Shown in pieces: positions 18,244 through 28,528 of a DNA stretch of 64,000 nucleotides. The first letter of the stretch is position 1. Each line of letters starts with the position of its first letter. The DNA comes from Flavobacterium sp. 5. GTDB taxonomy: Bacteria > Bacteroidota > Bacteroidia > Flavobacteriales > Flavobacteriaceae. The stretch spans positions 2,666,001 through 2,730,000 of the forward strand of contig NZ_PHUE01000001.1 in the NCBI RefSeq assembly GCF_002813295.1, read 5' to 3'. Made by a program: the position numbers and the translations under genes. The notes beneath the pieces are model-generated. The model was not told the DNA's origin. It ran no database searches and saw nothing but the letters and a program-made list of their open reading frames with translations.

Positions 18244-20406
18244 ATGAAAAGAAATTATATAATATTTGTAGTTACAATAAGCCTTTCGTTTACCTTATTT
18301 GCCTTTACTATTAATTCAAAAAAAATAGTTGATCCAGATAGAGATAAATTGCTTTTGGAATTATTGACGTTTGTAATTGAGAAAGGACATTATAATCCTG
18401 CGGTTATTGATGATAATTTTTCAAAAGGTGTTTACAAAGACTATATCGCAGCTTTAGATCCGTCTAAACGTTTCTTCCTGCAATCAGATATTAATGAGTT
18501 TTCTAAATTCGAATTGGAGTTAGACGATCAATTGATTAATAAAGATTTAATTTTTTTTAATCTTACTTATGATCGTTTAATGCTTCGTATGGAAGAAAGT
18601 CAAAAAATATTCAAAGAAGTATTGAATGTTCCTTTTGATTATAAAAAAGATGAAAGTTTTAGTGTAGATTATGATAATACACCTTATGCCAAAAATACTA
18701 AAGCGCTGAAAGAAAAATGGAGAAAACAAATAAAGTTATCTACTCTTTCTTCATTTACTGATAAACAAAAATTAGAAGAAGATAAGAAATTAAAAGACCC
18801 AACATATGTTATGAAGTTGGATGCAGTCTTGGAAAAAGAAACAAGAGACAGTTCATTAACTTCTTTGAATGAATCTTTTGGATTTATGATTGAACTAAAA
18901 AGAGATGATTGGTTCACATTATACATCAATTCTATTATGTCTCAATTTGACCCACACACTTCTTATTTTGCACCCGATGAAAAAGAACGTTTTGATGAGG
19001 GTATAAGTGGTAAACTTCAAGGGATTGGTGCTTTATTGCTAAAGAAAAATGACTGCATTGAAATTTCAGAACTTGTTTCAGGCGGTCCTGCTTGGAGAGG
19101 GAAGCAATTGGAAAAAGGAGATTTGGTTATGAAAGTAGCACAGGGTAATAACGTTCCGGTGGATGTTGTGGGGATGCGCTTGAGTGAAGTTGTAAAAAAA
19201 GTTAAAGGACCAAAAGGTTCTGAAGTTCGTCTAACTGTTAAAAAGGCAGATGGTACAATTCAAATAATTTCTATAATAAGAGATATTGTTGAAATCGAAG
19301 AAACATATGTAAAATCGAGTGTTGTTGAAAAGAAAGGTTTAAAATATGGAATTATCTATTTACCTAAATTTTATATTGATTTTGAGAACAAAGGAGGTAG
19401 AGATGCTGGTAAAGATATTGCTCTGGAAATAGATCGTTTGAAAAAAGCTAAGGTTAATGGTATTGTTTTAGATGTACGTGATGATGGTGGAGGTTCTTTA
19501 TCTACAGTTGTTGATATTGCGGGTTTATTTATACAAGACGGTCCTATTGTTCAAGTTAAATCAGCAGGTAAGAGAAGAGAAATTTTATATGATACCGATA
19601 AAAAAGTCGAATGGGAAGGTCCACTAGTAATTATGGTAAATGAATTTTCTGCCTCGGCTTCCGAGATTTTGGCTGCTGCTATTCAAGATTATAGAAGAGG
19701 AATCATTATGGGCAGCAAACAAACTTACGGTAAAGGAACTGTTCAAAAGGTAATTGATTTGAATCCATTTGTACGTAATAGTGTCAATAGTGGTGTTGGT
19801 GATTTAGGTGCTTTAAAAACAACTATTCAAAAATTTTATAGAATAAATGGTGGTTCAACTCAACTTGAAGGCGTAAGTAGTGATATAATAATGCCAGATC
19901 GTTATGCTTATTTAAAAATGGGTGAACGTGATCAAGAACATGCAATGCCTTGGGATAAAATTGATGCTACTCCTTATGCCGTTTGGAATAATACATCTAA
20001 ATTTGATCAAGCTATTCTTAATAGTAAAAAGAGGATTGAAAATAATGCTCAATTTCAATTGATAGAAGAAAATGCGAAATGGATTGATAGTAGAAGTGCA
20101 GAGGATTTATATAGTTTAAATATTGATAAATTTAAAATTGCTCAAAATATAAAAGAAGAAGCTGCTAAAAAATTCAAACCAATTGCTGATTATAAGAATA
20201 ATTTAAAATTCATTTCATTACCTTATGAAGTATTGAAAATTACTAAGGACCCTGTTCTTAAAGAAAAAAGAGAAAGATGGCATGAAAGCTTAGCTAAAGA
20301 TATTTATGTTGAAGAAGCTCTGAATGTTCTGGATGATTTGCAACCAAAATCAATTGTGAAAACAAGTATTACTGTAGATAAAAAGAGTAAATTGGTTAAG
20401 TCGTAA
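18244..20406 (+). CDS. C-terminal processing protease (S41, Tsp/Prc type), copy 2
   Basis: A 720-residue tandem paralogue of the preceding protease, nearly collinear over its whole length. The catalytic Ser471 (SASASE) and Lys497 (YGKGTV) fall at the same residue numbers as in copy 1. The main differences are a three-residue insertion near 510 (VNSGVGD) and scattered substitutions in the PDZ ligand loop (GALLLKKNDCIE against GARLQKKNDYTE). Changes in that loop suggest altered substrate choice. It has its own upstream region after the terminator. Both copies look functional. Confidence 0.93.
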   Translation: MKRNYIIFVVTISLSFTLFAFTINSKKIVDPDRDKLLLELLTFVIEKGHYNPAVIDDNFSKGVYKDYIAALDPSKRFFLQSDINEFSKFELELDDQLINKDLIFFNLTYDRLMLRMEESQKIFKEVLNVPFDYKKDESFSVDYDNTPYAKNTKALKEKWRKQIKLSTLSSFTDKQKLEEDKKLKDPTYVMKLDAVLEKETRDSSLTSLNESFGFMIELKRDDWFTLYINSIMSQFDPHTSYFAPDEKERFDEGISGKLQGIGALLLKKNDCIEISELVSGGPAWRGKQLEKGDLVMKVAQGNNVPVDVVGMRLSEVVKKVKGPKGSEVRLTVKKADGTIQIISIIRDIVEIEETYVKSSVVEKKGLKYGIIYLPKFYIDFENKGGRDAGKDIALEIDRLKKAKVNGIVLDVRDDGGGSLSTVVDIAGLFIQDGPIVQVKSAGKRREILYDTDKKVEWEGPLVIMVNEFSASASEILAAAIQDYRRGIIMGSKQTYGKGTVQKVIDLNPFVRNSVNSGVGDLGALKTTIQKFYRINGGSTQLEGVSSDIIMPDRYAYLKMGERDQEHAMPWDKIDATPYAVWNNTSKFDQAILNSKKRIENNAQFQLIEENAKWIDSRSAEDLYSLNIDKFKIAQNIKEEAAKKFKPIADYKNNLKFISLPYEVLKITKDPVLKEKRERWHESLAKDIYVEEALNVLDDLQPKSIVKTSITVDKKSKLVKS

Positions 20407-20490
20407 TAGCTTTTAATATTATTCGTTTAGATTTAGTATCGATGAATTTCTGTTCAAATATTGTTATATTAAGTAAATAGAGGTTTGAAA

Positions 20491-21330
20491 ATGATAAGTT
20501 ATACCCAGATTATTTCGAAATATCTTTTGATTCCTTTTTGTTTAATCTCATGTAAAGATTATAAGAAAGAAAAAATGCTTTCAGATAAAGCTTTTGTAAG
20601 TATAAGTGAAAAAGAACAATCAAACTTGTTATCACATTCTTTTCAAAAAGGTACTTTTGATTACTTGCCTACTTCAACAACAAATCAAATTATAAAGCAT
20701 TTATATTATACCTTATCTTATAACGAAGATAAAGAGCAGGCCGAATGGGTTGCTTATGAATTAAACGGCTCAAATGATAAGAAAAATAAATTTGAGAGAC
20801 CTTTTTTTATTAAAGATCCTAAAGTAACAAGTGGATCTGCCGATTGGAAAAACTACAAAAAATCTGGCTATGATAAAGGTCATCTTTGTCCAGCTGGAGA
20901 TATGACTTTTGATAAAAAAGCGTATGACGAAACATTTTACACTTCGAATATTGCTCCTCAATTACACGATTTTAATGATGGTGTCTGGAATAAATTAGAA
21001 CAGAAAACACGTTATTGGTCTGTGAAATATAAAAAACTATATGTAATTACAGGTGGAATATTATCATCAAATTTGAAGACCATTGGGAAAGAGAATGTAG
21101 CTGTGCCAAATTATTTTTATAAAATAATTGGTAGTGATCTCGGAGGAAAATTTAAAATGATTGCTTTTTTGGTTCCAAATGCAAAAAGTGACAAGCCTTT
21201 ATATGATTTTGTTGTTTCTGTTGATACTATTGAAAAAATGACAGGAATTGATTTTTTTTCTAAGTTAGAAGATAAAATAGAAACTAATTTAGAAAAGAAA
21301 AACGATTATAAAGAATGGAGTTTTAATTAA
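20491..21330 (+). CDS. Lipoprotein DNA/RNA non-specific endonuclease
   Basis: A beta-beta-alpha-metal (NUC1/Serratia-type) endonuclease that cleaves DNA and RNA non-specifically. I start at ATG 20491; the frame extends two codons to a TTG at 20485. A lipoprotein signal peptide ends in LISC, with the acylated cysteine at residue 21, so the enzyme is probably anchored in the envelope. The catalytic DRGH-type motif is YDKGHLCPAGDM, with the general-base histidine at 131, followed by the metal-ligand asparagine in FYTSNIAPQ. Plausible roles are nutrient scavenging from extracellular nucleic acids or defence. It is convergent with rodA, 3 bp apart. Confidence 0.92.
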   Translation: MISYTQIISKYLLIPFCLISCKDYKKEKMLSDKAFVSISEKEQSNLLSHSFQKGTFDYLPTSTTNQIIKHLYYTLSYNEDKEQAEWVAYELNGSNDKKNKFERPFFIKDPKVTSGSADWKNYKKSGYDKGHLCPAGDMTFDKKAYDETFYTSNIAPQLHDFNDGVWNKLEQKTRYWSVKYKKLYVITGGILSSNLKTIGKENVAVPNYFYKIIGSDLGGKFKMIAFLVPNAKSDKPLYDFVVSVDTIEKMTGIDFFSKLEDKIETNLEKKNDYKEWSFN

Positions 21331-21333
21331 TAA

Positions 21334-22569
21334 TTACCACTCATTCACTTTGTTAGCATCCATTTTGATAAAAATGAATAATAAAATTGTGAATCCCCAC
21401 AAACCCGATCCTCCGTAAGAAAAGAAAGGCAAAGGTACTCCGATCGTTGGAAAAATCCCAATAACCATTGCAATATTTACAAAAAAGTGAGTAAATAAAA
21501 TACCTGCAACACAATAACCATACACTCTGCTGAATTTGGTTTTTTGTCTTTCGGCAAGATAAATTACTCTAAGGAATAAACCAGTAAAAAGACCTATTAC
21601 TACTAAACATCCAAGAAATCCCCATTCTTCTCCAACTGTAGTAAAAATATAATCAGTATGTTGTTCAGGTACAAAACCTCCTTTAGTTTGTGTTCCTTCA
21701 AGAAAACCTTTTCCCAGCCAGCCTCCGGAGCCAACTGCAATTTCAGATTGGTTGGTGTTATATCCAATACCTTTCATGTCTACCTCTTTGCCCAATAAGA
21801 TATTGAAACGGTCACGATGATGTTGTTTGAAAACATTGGTAAAAACATAGTTTACAGATAAAACAAAGCCAGATATAATGGCAAAAAGAATGCCGCTCAA
21901 TACAATGTTTCTATCTGCTATTCTTGATTTATAATGGATTAAAATAATTATCAAAAGTGATATCAAAATAACATATTCAGGCTCTAATACCAACGTTAAC
22001 ATAAACAGTAAAATAGTTATAAAACCTGTCCATACATACCAAGCAGGTAATCCTTCTCTAAATAAAACGATAATAAAAATACTGTAAATTAATGCACTAC
22101 CAGGATCTGGTTGTGGTAAAATGAGCATAACTGGTAAGAAGACAATTGCTAATGCCTGTATTTGTCTATTTGTTTCTTTTAAGTTAATCTGTGTATCACT
22201 TAAATATTTTGCAATGGCTAAGGAGGTTGCAGCTTTTGCAAATTCTGATGGTTGTAATGTGAAACTCCCAAATCCATACCAACAGCGCTGCCCCGCTATT
22301 GTTTTTCCAAAAACAAATAAACCAGCAAGAGAGATAAGAGAAATCACAAATATAATACTGGCATATTTTTCATAAAATTTACCATCAATATATAACAAAA
22401 TAAAAATTATAGGAATAGTTAAAGCAATGAATATGGCTTGCTTTTCATAAGTTCCCTCTGTAGAAGATAATGAGGATGAATATATATTTAACCAACCTAA
22501 AAACACTAGTGCTATATAGATAATGATACATATCCAATCAATATTGCTTGATAAACTTTGATTTTTCAT
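21334..22569 (-). CDS. rodA: Rod-shape SEDS peptidoglycan glycosyltransferase RodA
   Basis: A polytopic SEDS-family polymerase of 411 residues that builds glycan strands for lateral wall growth together with PBP2. Family landmarks include the YASIIFVI/GQRCWYGFGSFTLQPSEFAK region, where RQRW..G...QPSE is diagnostic, then PDPGSALIY, and C-terminal GVPLPFFSYGGSG. About ten helices are visible. The loop between the two central helices (about 230-300) contains the FNILLGKEVDMKGIGYN segment and is typical. It is last in the purH-mreBCD-mrdA-rodA run, 14 bp after mrdA. Confidence 0.95.
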   Translation of the reverse strand: MKNQSLSSNIDWICIIIYIALVFLGWLNIYSSSLSSTEGTYEKQAIFIALTIPIIFILLYIDGKFYEKYASIIFVISLISLAGLFVFGKTIAGQRCWYGFGSFTLQPSEFAKAATSLAIAKYLSDTQINLKETNRQIQALAIVFLPVMLILPQPDPGSALIYSIFIIVLFREGLPAWYVWTGFITILLFMLTLVLEPEYVILISLLIIILIHYKSRIADRNIVLSGILFAIISGFVLSVNYVFTNVFKQHHRDRFNILLGKEVDMKGIGYNTNQSEIAVGSGGWLGKGFLEGTQTKGGFVPEQHTDYIFTTVGEEWGFLGCLVVIGLFTGLFLRVIYLAERQKTKFSRVYGYCVAGILFTHFFVNIAMVIGIFPTIGVPLPFFSYGGSGLWGFTILLFIFIKMDANKVNEW

Positions 22570-22583
22570 TTGATATGAATGTA

Positions 22584-24521
22584 TTATTTTTTGGTTTTTA
22601 AAGTATCTTTTTTTGCTGCAGCAAGTTTTGTTTTACTTTTTAAAATAGAATCTTTTATCCATAATTCTTTTTTAACTTCTTCTGAAAGTCCACCTAGTTT
22701 TGCGTAGCGTCCCTGTAAGCTAGTGTTCAATACACGAGTTTCTAAATCAGTTCTTGTGATTTTTTTTCTTAAGTATTTTTCAATCATTAAACTGGCAATA
22801 GGGCCCGCAATAGTTGATCCAAAGCCTCCATTTTCTACTAATATGGCTATGGCTATTTTGGGATTGTCTTTTGGTGCAAATGCAACAAAAATGGAATGAT
22901 CTTCTAGTTGTGTTCTTACTCCGTTAATTTTGGCAAAATTTTCAGCAGTTCCTGTTTTTCCACAAATATCTATTCCTTCTACTCTAAGGGCATAAGCTGT
23001 TCCTTTGTTATACACATCAAATAGTCCACTAATCATAGGGGCAAAATGTTTTTTGTCTATGGTAGTTACATGTTTTGTAGTGTACTTTTTATCTATTGTT
23101 TCCCCTTTTATTTTTTTAATAATGTGAGGAGTATAATAATATCCTTCATTAGCTACTGCCGACATCATATTCGCTAATTGTATAGGTGTCATCAATACTT
23201 CACCTTGTCCTATAGCGTTAGAAATAATTGTTGTACCTCTCCAGCCTCCATTCGGATATATTCTTTTGTATGTTTTTGAAGTGGGGATATTTCCTTTTTT
23301 TCCAGTAGGTAAATCATACCCCATAAATTGTCCTAGACCAAAACTTTTTATGTGATTGCTCCATACGTCTACTGCATACGCTGGTTTGTTGTATTTGGCA
23401 ATAGTTCTCAGATATACGTTAGAGAAATAAGCATTACAAGATTTATAAGTACCAACATGTAAATCACGAATACCTCCACCACAGTGACATCTTTGAAAAT
23501 GTCCTCTTGCGTAGGCAAAACCATGATTACATACAAAAGTAGTTTCTTCGTCTATTACTTCTTCTTGTAATCCAACAAGGCCAGTCATGATTTTAAAAGG
23601 GGAGCCTGGAGGGTATTCAGCTAGTAAAGACCTGTCGTAAAGTGGGTTTGCAATAGAATCGCGATATAATTTAGTATAGTTTTTAGAACGTTGTCTGCCA
23701 ACTAAAATTCCTGGATCATAAGAAGGTGCGGTAACAAGTGCTAGAATTTCACCTGTTTTAGGTTCAATAGCAACTATTCCTCCTCGTTTATTTACCATTA
23801 ATTGTTCGCCGTATTTTTGAATTTCGGCATCTATGGTCAGGTTTATATCTTCTCCTTGTAGAGCAATCGTGTCGTATTTTCCGTCTTTATAGGAGCCAAT
23901 TTCTCTATTGAATTTGTCTTTTTGAAAATATTTAACTCCTTTTATTCCTCGGAGAATTTTTTCATAACTTTCCTCAACTCCTTGTTTTCCAATTAAATCA
24001 CCACTTTTATAGTAATGATTTTTTTCAATAAGCTTTTCATTGGCTTGTGTTATAAAACCAAAAATATTGGCCCCATAATTTGCTTCATAATCGCGTAATG
24101 AACGTTTTTGAAAATAAAAGCCTTCAAATTTTCTAATTTTTTCTTGAAAAGCGGCAAATTCAGTTTTATTTAATTGAGCCAAAAATACTGATGGTAATCT
24201 AGGACTGTAAACTTTGGCTTTTTCTATTTTTTTAATAAAATCTTCTTTGGTAATATTCAATAATTTACAAAACTCCAATGTATCTGTTTTGTTTAACTCT
24301 CTTGGAATTACCATGATATCATAAGAGGGTTGATTGGCAACTAATAAAACGCCATTTCTGTCATAGATATAACCTCTCTCTGGATAATCATACTCTATTT
24401 TTATAGCATTATTTTCAGATTTTAGTTTAAAAGAATCATCAATAATTTGCAAGTAAAAAACACGAATGATTAACAAAGATGCCCCAATAATGATTAAAGC
24501 TGGCAACAAGATTTTTCTCAT
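22584..24521 (-). CDS. mrdA: Penicillin-binding protein 2 (transpeptidase)
   Basis: A class B penicillin-binding protein of 645 residues that crosslinks peptidoglycan in the elongasome. An N-terminal membrane anchor (LLPALIIIGASLLIIRVFYL) is followed by the PBP dimer domain and then the transpeptidase domain. The active-site motifs are SPFK (Ser307), SCN (in YKSCNAYFSN) and KTGT (in CGKTGTAEN). The gene overlaps the mreD stop by 4 bp (ATGA type), implying translational coupling. The lysine-rich tail after about residue 600 is a common, poorly conserved extension. Confidence 0.96.
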   Translation of the reverse strand: MRKILLPALIIIGASLLIIRVFYLQIIDDSFKLKSENNAIKIEYDYPERGYIYDRNGVLLVANQPSYDIMVIPRELNKTDTLEFCKLLNITKEDFIKKIEKAKVYSPRLPSVFLAQLNKTEFAAFQEKIRKFEGFYFQKRSLRDYEANYGANIFGFITQANEKLIEKNHYYKSGDLIGKQGVEESYEKILRGIKGVKYFQKDKFNREIGSYKDGKYDTIALQGEDINLTIDAEIQKYGEQLMVNKRGGIVAIEPKTGEILALVTAPSYDPGILVGRQRSKNYTKLYRDSIANPLYDRSLLAEYPPGSPFKIMTGLVGLQEEVIDEETTFVCNHGFAYARGHFQRCHCGGGIRDLHVGTYKSCNAYFSNVYLRTIAKYNKPAYAVDVWSNHIKSFGLGQFMGYDLPTGKKGNIPTSKTYKRIYPNGGWRGTTIISNAIGQGEVLMTPIQLANMMSAVANEGYYYTPHIIKKIKGETIDKKYTTKHVTTIDKKHFAPMISGLFDVYNKGTAYALRVEGIDICGKTGTAENFAKINGVRTQLEDHSIFVAFAPKDNPKIAIAILVENGGFGSTIAGPIASLMIEKYLRKKITRTDLETRVLNTSLQGRYAKLGGLSEEVKKELWIKDSILKSKTKLAAAKKDTLKTKK

Positions 24522-25024
24522 CGTTTATTTGGCTTTATTAAGTAAATAAGAATAATACAAGTTAAAATTGTAAATAGTGTACTTAAAAGAGTTCTAAGTA
24601 GAACGTCTAAAAGGAATGAGATTTGAAAAGATTCTAATAGAAATAAAGTAACATGGTGTGTTGTAACTGCCAATAAAATAAACGTAAATCGTTCTGGTGT
24701 TAATACATCATTTAATTTAATGGTTTGATATTCATAACTAAGGCCAAATGAAAATTTAAAAAAGAAAGGTCTTAAATATGCCAAGATAACACATGCAGTG
24801 GCATGAACACCCCCAGAATTACAAAATAAATCCATAATCAATCCTAGAAAAAAACTAGCAATAAGAAGATTGGCTTTGTTACCATTTACTGGATAAAGGA
24901 TGATAAAAAGAATATAAGGAAAAGCACTTACATATCCTCCAAAATTCATATTATTAAAAACTAGAATTTGTAAAGCTAATAAGAGCACAAAACGAAAAAT
25001 ATTCACTAACAACGTGCTATTCAT
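24518..25024 (-). CDS. mreD: Rod shape-determining protein MreD
   Basis: A small inner-membrane protein of 168 residues with about five helices, assigned largely from its position between mreC and mrdA and its hydrophobic profile. Overlaps of 8 bp with mreC and 4 bp with mrdA show tight coupling. It is a scaffold component of the elongasome with no enzymatic motif. Confidence 0.88.
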   Translation of the reverse strand: MNSTLLVNIFRFVLLLALQILVFNNMNFGGYVSAFPYILFIILYPVNGNKANLLIASFFLGLIMDLFCNSGGVHATACVILAYLRPFFFKFSFGLSYEYQTIKLNDVLTPERFTFILLAVTTHHVTLFLLESFQISFLLDVLLRTLLSTLFTILTCIILIYLIKPNKR

Positions 25025-25841
25025 CTTTTCTTTGGTTTTCTAAATTTTTAATTTCTTCGCTGTTTTCAGTCTTTATGATATAAACGTGACCTAAATTGGT
25101 CATATCATTGAATAATTTTACAGTAATTGTGTAATAATGAGTCTCACTATCTGTTTCCAATTTAGAGATGGTTCCAATTCCAATATTTTCAGGAAATATA
25201 ACAGATTGACCACCTGTTACAATAGTATCTCCTTTTTTTACGCTGGCTAATCTTGGGACATCTATCAACTGAACAAATCCAGTACTTTTTCCATCCCATT
25301 TCAAGGTTCCAAAATGGTCTGAGCTTTTAATTTTTGCGTTTATCTGCGATTTGGTATTAAGTATGCTTATTACAGTAGAGTAGTTGGTAGAAACATTATC
25401 GATAATACCAACAATACCTAAACTGTTAATTACCCCCATATCTGATTTAACTCCCTCTTTAGCACCAGAATTTAAAGTTAAGAAATTCTCATACACATTA
25501 AACGAGTTATGAATTACTTTGGAAACAATGATGTCTTTTGGTAAAACGCCTTTTAAACTGTCTAGATTTGGAATTTCAGCAGAATCTTTAGTCTTAAATA
25601 GTAAACTTTTTAGATTAGCATTTTCCAATGCTAACTGATCATTTTGTTCTTTTAAGTGAAAGTATTCTTCCATAGAATTGATTCTTTCATAAACGCCACC
25701 ACTTAGAAAATTAGCAGAGCTAATAACTTTGCTTCTATGAAAAGAATGCGATTGAATGGTAAGAGATAATGAAATACCCAAAAGCAGCAAAAACAGTATT
25801 CTATTACTGTTTTTTATAATAAATGAAAATATTTGCTGCAT
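25017..25841 (-). CDS. mreC: Rod shape-determining protein MreC
   Basis: A 274-residue bitopic protein: a short cytoplasmic start, one membrane helix (about 14-28), a coiled-coil (about 55-85) and a periplasmic double beta-barrel core with typical segments such as VISILNTKSQINAKI and GDTIVTGGQSVIFPENIGIG (about 195-220). It bridges MreB and the PBP2/RodA pair. It lies 54 bp after mreB on the same strand and overlaps mreD. Confidence 0.93.
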   Translation of the reverse strand: MQQIFSFIIKNSNRILFLLLLGISLSLTIQSHSFHRSKVISSANFLSGGVYERINSMEEYFHLKEQNDQLALENANLKSLLFKTKDSAEIPNLDSLKGVLPKDIIVSKVIHNSFNVYENFLTLNSGAKEGVKSDMGVINSLGIVGIIDNVSTNYSTVISILNTKSQINAKIKSSDHFGTLKWDGKSTGFVQLIDVPRLASVKKGDTIVTGGQSVIFPENIGIGTISKLETDSETHYYTITVKLFNDMTNLGHVYIIKTENSEEIKNLENQRKDE

Positions 25842-25895
25842 TTTTTAATGGTATAATTAATGTTGAATAACTATAATGTTCAGTAAAACAATGTT

Positions 25896-26924
25896 TTACT
25901 TGATTAATATATTTTTAAATTTTGAAATGTTTTTCAGTGCCATTCCAGTTCCTCTTACAACAGCTCTTAACGGATCTTCAGCAATGTAAACGGGTAAATC
26001 CGTTTTTTGAGAAATTCTTTTATCTAGTCCTCTTAACATAGACCCACCACCTGCTAAATAAATACCTGTATTATAGATGTCAGCTGCTAATTCTGGAGGA
26101 GTTTGAGATAATGTTTCCATTACCGCATCTTCAATTCGTTGAATCGATTTGTCTAATGCTTTTGCAATTTCTCTATAAGATACTTCTACTTGTTTTGGCT
26201 TACCAGTCAATAAGTCTCTTCCTTGAACAGACATATCTTCTGGAGGAGTTTCCAAGTTTTCGATAGCAGCACCAATTTGAATTTTTATTTTTTCAGCAGT
26301 ACTTTCTCCAACAAATAAGTTGTGTTGTGTGCGCATGTAGTAAACAATATCATTGGTAAAAACATCTCCCGCGATTTTAACAGATTTATCACAAACGATT
26401 CCTCCTAATGCAATTACAGCGATTTCAGTTGTTCCACCACCTATATCAACAATCATATTTCCTTTTGGTTGCATAATATCGATACCAATACCAATTGCAG
26501 CGGCCATAGGCTCATGAATTAAATATACTTCTTTACCATTAACTCTTTCACAAGATTCTTTTACCGCTCTCATCTCTACTTCGGTAATTCCCGAAGGAAT
26601 ACAAACTACCATTCTAAGAGCTGGAGTAAACATTCTTTTTTTCAATGCAGGTATGCTTTTTATAAACATACTGATCATTTTTTCAGAGGCATCAAAATCG
26701 GCAATTACACCATCTTTTAAAGGCCTAATTGTTTTAATGTTTTCATGCGTCTTCCCTTGCATCATATTGGCTTCTTTGCCAACTGCAATAATCTTGCCTG
26801 ATATTCTATCACGCGCAACTATAGATGGACTGTCAATTACGACTTTGTCATTGTGAATGATTAAAGTGTTTGCTGTACCAAGGTCTATCGCAATATCCTC
26901 GGTCATGAAATCAAAAAATCCCAT
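25896..26924 (-). CDS. mreB: Rod shape-determining actin MreB
   Basis: A bacterial actin of 342 residues that polymerises under the inner membrane and positions wall synthesis. The phosphate-1 loop is IAIDLGTANT (about 11-20), the phosphate-2 motif is DIGGGTTEIAV (about 160-170), and the adenosine motif is LAGGGSMLRGLD (about 289-300). A -7 candidate TAACTTTG on the minus strand at 26972-26965 overlaps the end of purH, so mreB may have its own promoter as well as read-through from purH 54 bp upstream. Confidence 0.97.
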   Translation of the reverse strand: MGFFDFMTEDIAIDLGTANTLIIHNDKVVIDSPSIVARDRISGKIIAVGKEANMMQGKTHENIKTIRPLKDGVIADFDASEKMISMFIKSIPALKKRMFTPALRMVVCIPSGITEVEMRAVKESCERVNGKEVYLIHEPMAAAIGIGIDIMQPKGNMIVDIGGGTTEIAVIALGGIVCDKSVKIAGDVFTNDIVYYMRTQHNLFVGESTAEKIKIQIGAAIENLETPPEDMSVQGRDLLTGKPKQVEVSYREIAKALDKSIQRIEDAVMETLSQTPPELAADIYNTGIYLAGGGSMLRGLDKRISQKTDLPVYIAEDPLRAVVRGTGMALKNISKFKNILIK

Positions 26925-26978
26925 ATGCCTTTTAAGGGTTAAAAAGTTATAAATAAATTACGCACAAAGTTAAACAAA

Positions 26979-28505
26979 TTAATGTTTAAAATGACGAGTT
27001 CCTGTAAATACCATTGCAAGATTATTTTCATTACAATAATTAATGCTCAATTCGTCTTTGATTGATCCTCCAGGTTGAATTACGGCAGTTATTCCTGCTT
27101 TTTTTGCTATTTCAACACAGTCTGGAAATGGGAAAAAAGCATCACTAGCCATTGAAGCTCCTTCTAAACTAAATCCAAAAGCTTTTGCTTTTTCAATAGC
27201 TTGCAATAACGCATCAACTCTTGAAGTCTGTCCTGTTCCAGAAGAAATCAAAGTTCCGTTTTTAGCAAATACGATTGTGTTTGATTTGGTATTCTTACAA
27301 ACCTTTGAAGCGAAAATCAAATCTTTAATTTCTTCTTCAGTTGGTGCTGTAAGCGTAACGGTTTTTAAGTCAGCTTTAGTATCGGTGATATTGTTTCTTT
27401 CCTGAATTAACAAACCATTAAGACATGTTCTTACTTGTTTTTGAGGTAATTCAACCTCATTTTGAATTAATATAATTCTGTTTTTCTTTTCTTGTAAAAT
27501 AGCAATGGCTTCAGCATCATAAGATGGAGCAATAACTACTTCACAAAATAGTTTGTTTATTTCATTAGCTGTAGCAACATCAATAGTAGTATTTGCAATC
27601 AATACACCACCAAAAGCAGATGTTGGATCACAAGCCAAAGCCACATTATACGCTTCGCTAATAGTTTCTCTTGTAGCTAATCCGCAGGCATTGTTGTGTT
27701 TTAAAATGGCGAAAGTTGGGCCGTCTGTTTTAAATTCATGAATTAAGTTTACAGCTGCATCAACATCTAATAAGTTATTGTATGATAATTCTTTTCCGTG
27801 AACTTTGGTAAACATAGCTTCAAAATCGCCAAAGAAGAACCCTTTTTGATGTGGATTTTCACCATATCTCAATACTTGTCCGTTTTCTATACTAGATTTA
27901 TAGATTGTTTCATCAGTATTAAAATAATTAAAAATAGCGCCATCATAATGTGAAGAAACATGAAAAGCTTTAGTTGCTAATAATTTTCTATCTTCTAAGG
28001 ATGTTGCTCCATTTTGAGCAGTAATCATGTCCAAAAATAAACCGTATTGATCCATTGAAGCAACAATAGCAGTGTCTTTGAAATTTTTTGCGGCAGCACG
28101 AATTAATGAAATACCACCAATGTCAATTTTTTCGATAATATCACTTTCACTAGCTCCAGAAGCTACTGTTTTTTCAAAAGGGTATAAATCAACAATAACC
28201 AAATCAATTTGAGGAATGTTATATTCCTTCATTTGTTGTACATCACTTTCGTTATCTTGACGATTTAGGATACCACCAAAAACTTTTGGATGTAAAGTTT
28301 TTACTCTTCCGCCAAGAATTGATGGGTAAGAAGTAACATCTTCAACTGGAATAACAGGGATTCCTAAATTTTTAATGAATTCTTCTGTTCCTCCTGTTGA
28401 ATAAAAAGTTACATTTTGCTCATGTAATTTTCTAACAATTGGCTCAAGACCATCTTTTGAAAAGACTGAAATTAATGCTGATTGGATTGTTTTTGTTGTG
28501 CTCAT
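26979..28505 (-). CDS. purH: Bifunctional AICAR transformylase / IMP cyclohydrolase
   Basis: Performs the last two steps of de novo IMP synthesis. The 508-residue protein has an N-terminal cyclohydrolase domain (ALISVFSKDGLEP, STGGTEEF, GGRVKTLHPKVFGGIL) and a C-terminal transformylase domain (QVLRYGENPHQKG, KHNNACGLA with the catalytic Lys-His pair, SDAFFPFPD, QPGGSIKD). It is cytosolic. It leads the cell-shape gene run, an arrangement I associate with Bacteroidota. Its promoter is well defined. Confidence 0.97.
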   Translation of the reverse strand: MSTTKTIQSALISVFSKDGLEPIVRKLHEQNVTFYSTGGTEEFIKNLGIPVIPVEDVTSYPSILGGRVKTLHPKVFGGILNRQDNESDVQQMKEYNIPQIDLVIVDLYPFEKTVASGASESDIIEKIDIGGISLIRAAAKNFKDTAIVASMDQYGLFLDMITAQNGATSLEDRKLLATKAFHVSSHYDGAIFNYFNTDETIYKSSIENGQVLRYGENPHQKGFFFGDFEAMFTKVHGKELSYNNLLDVDAAVNLIHEFKTDGPTFAILKHNNACGLATRETISEAYNVALACDPTSAFGGVLIANTTIDVATANEINKLFCEVVIAPSYDAEAIAILQEKKNRIILIQNEVELPQKQVRTCLNGLLIQERNNITDTKADLKTVTLTAPTEEEIKDLIFASKVCKNTKSNTIVFAKNGTLISSGTGQTSRVDALLQAIEKAKAFGFSLEGASMASDAFFPFPDCVEIAKKAGITAVIQPGGSIKDELSINYCNENNLAMVFTGTRHFKH

Positions 28506-28528
28506 CGAGTAGTTATAATTTTAAAGTG

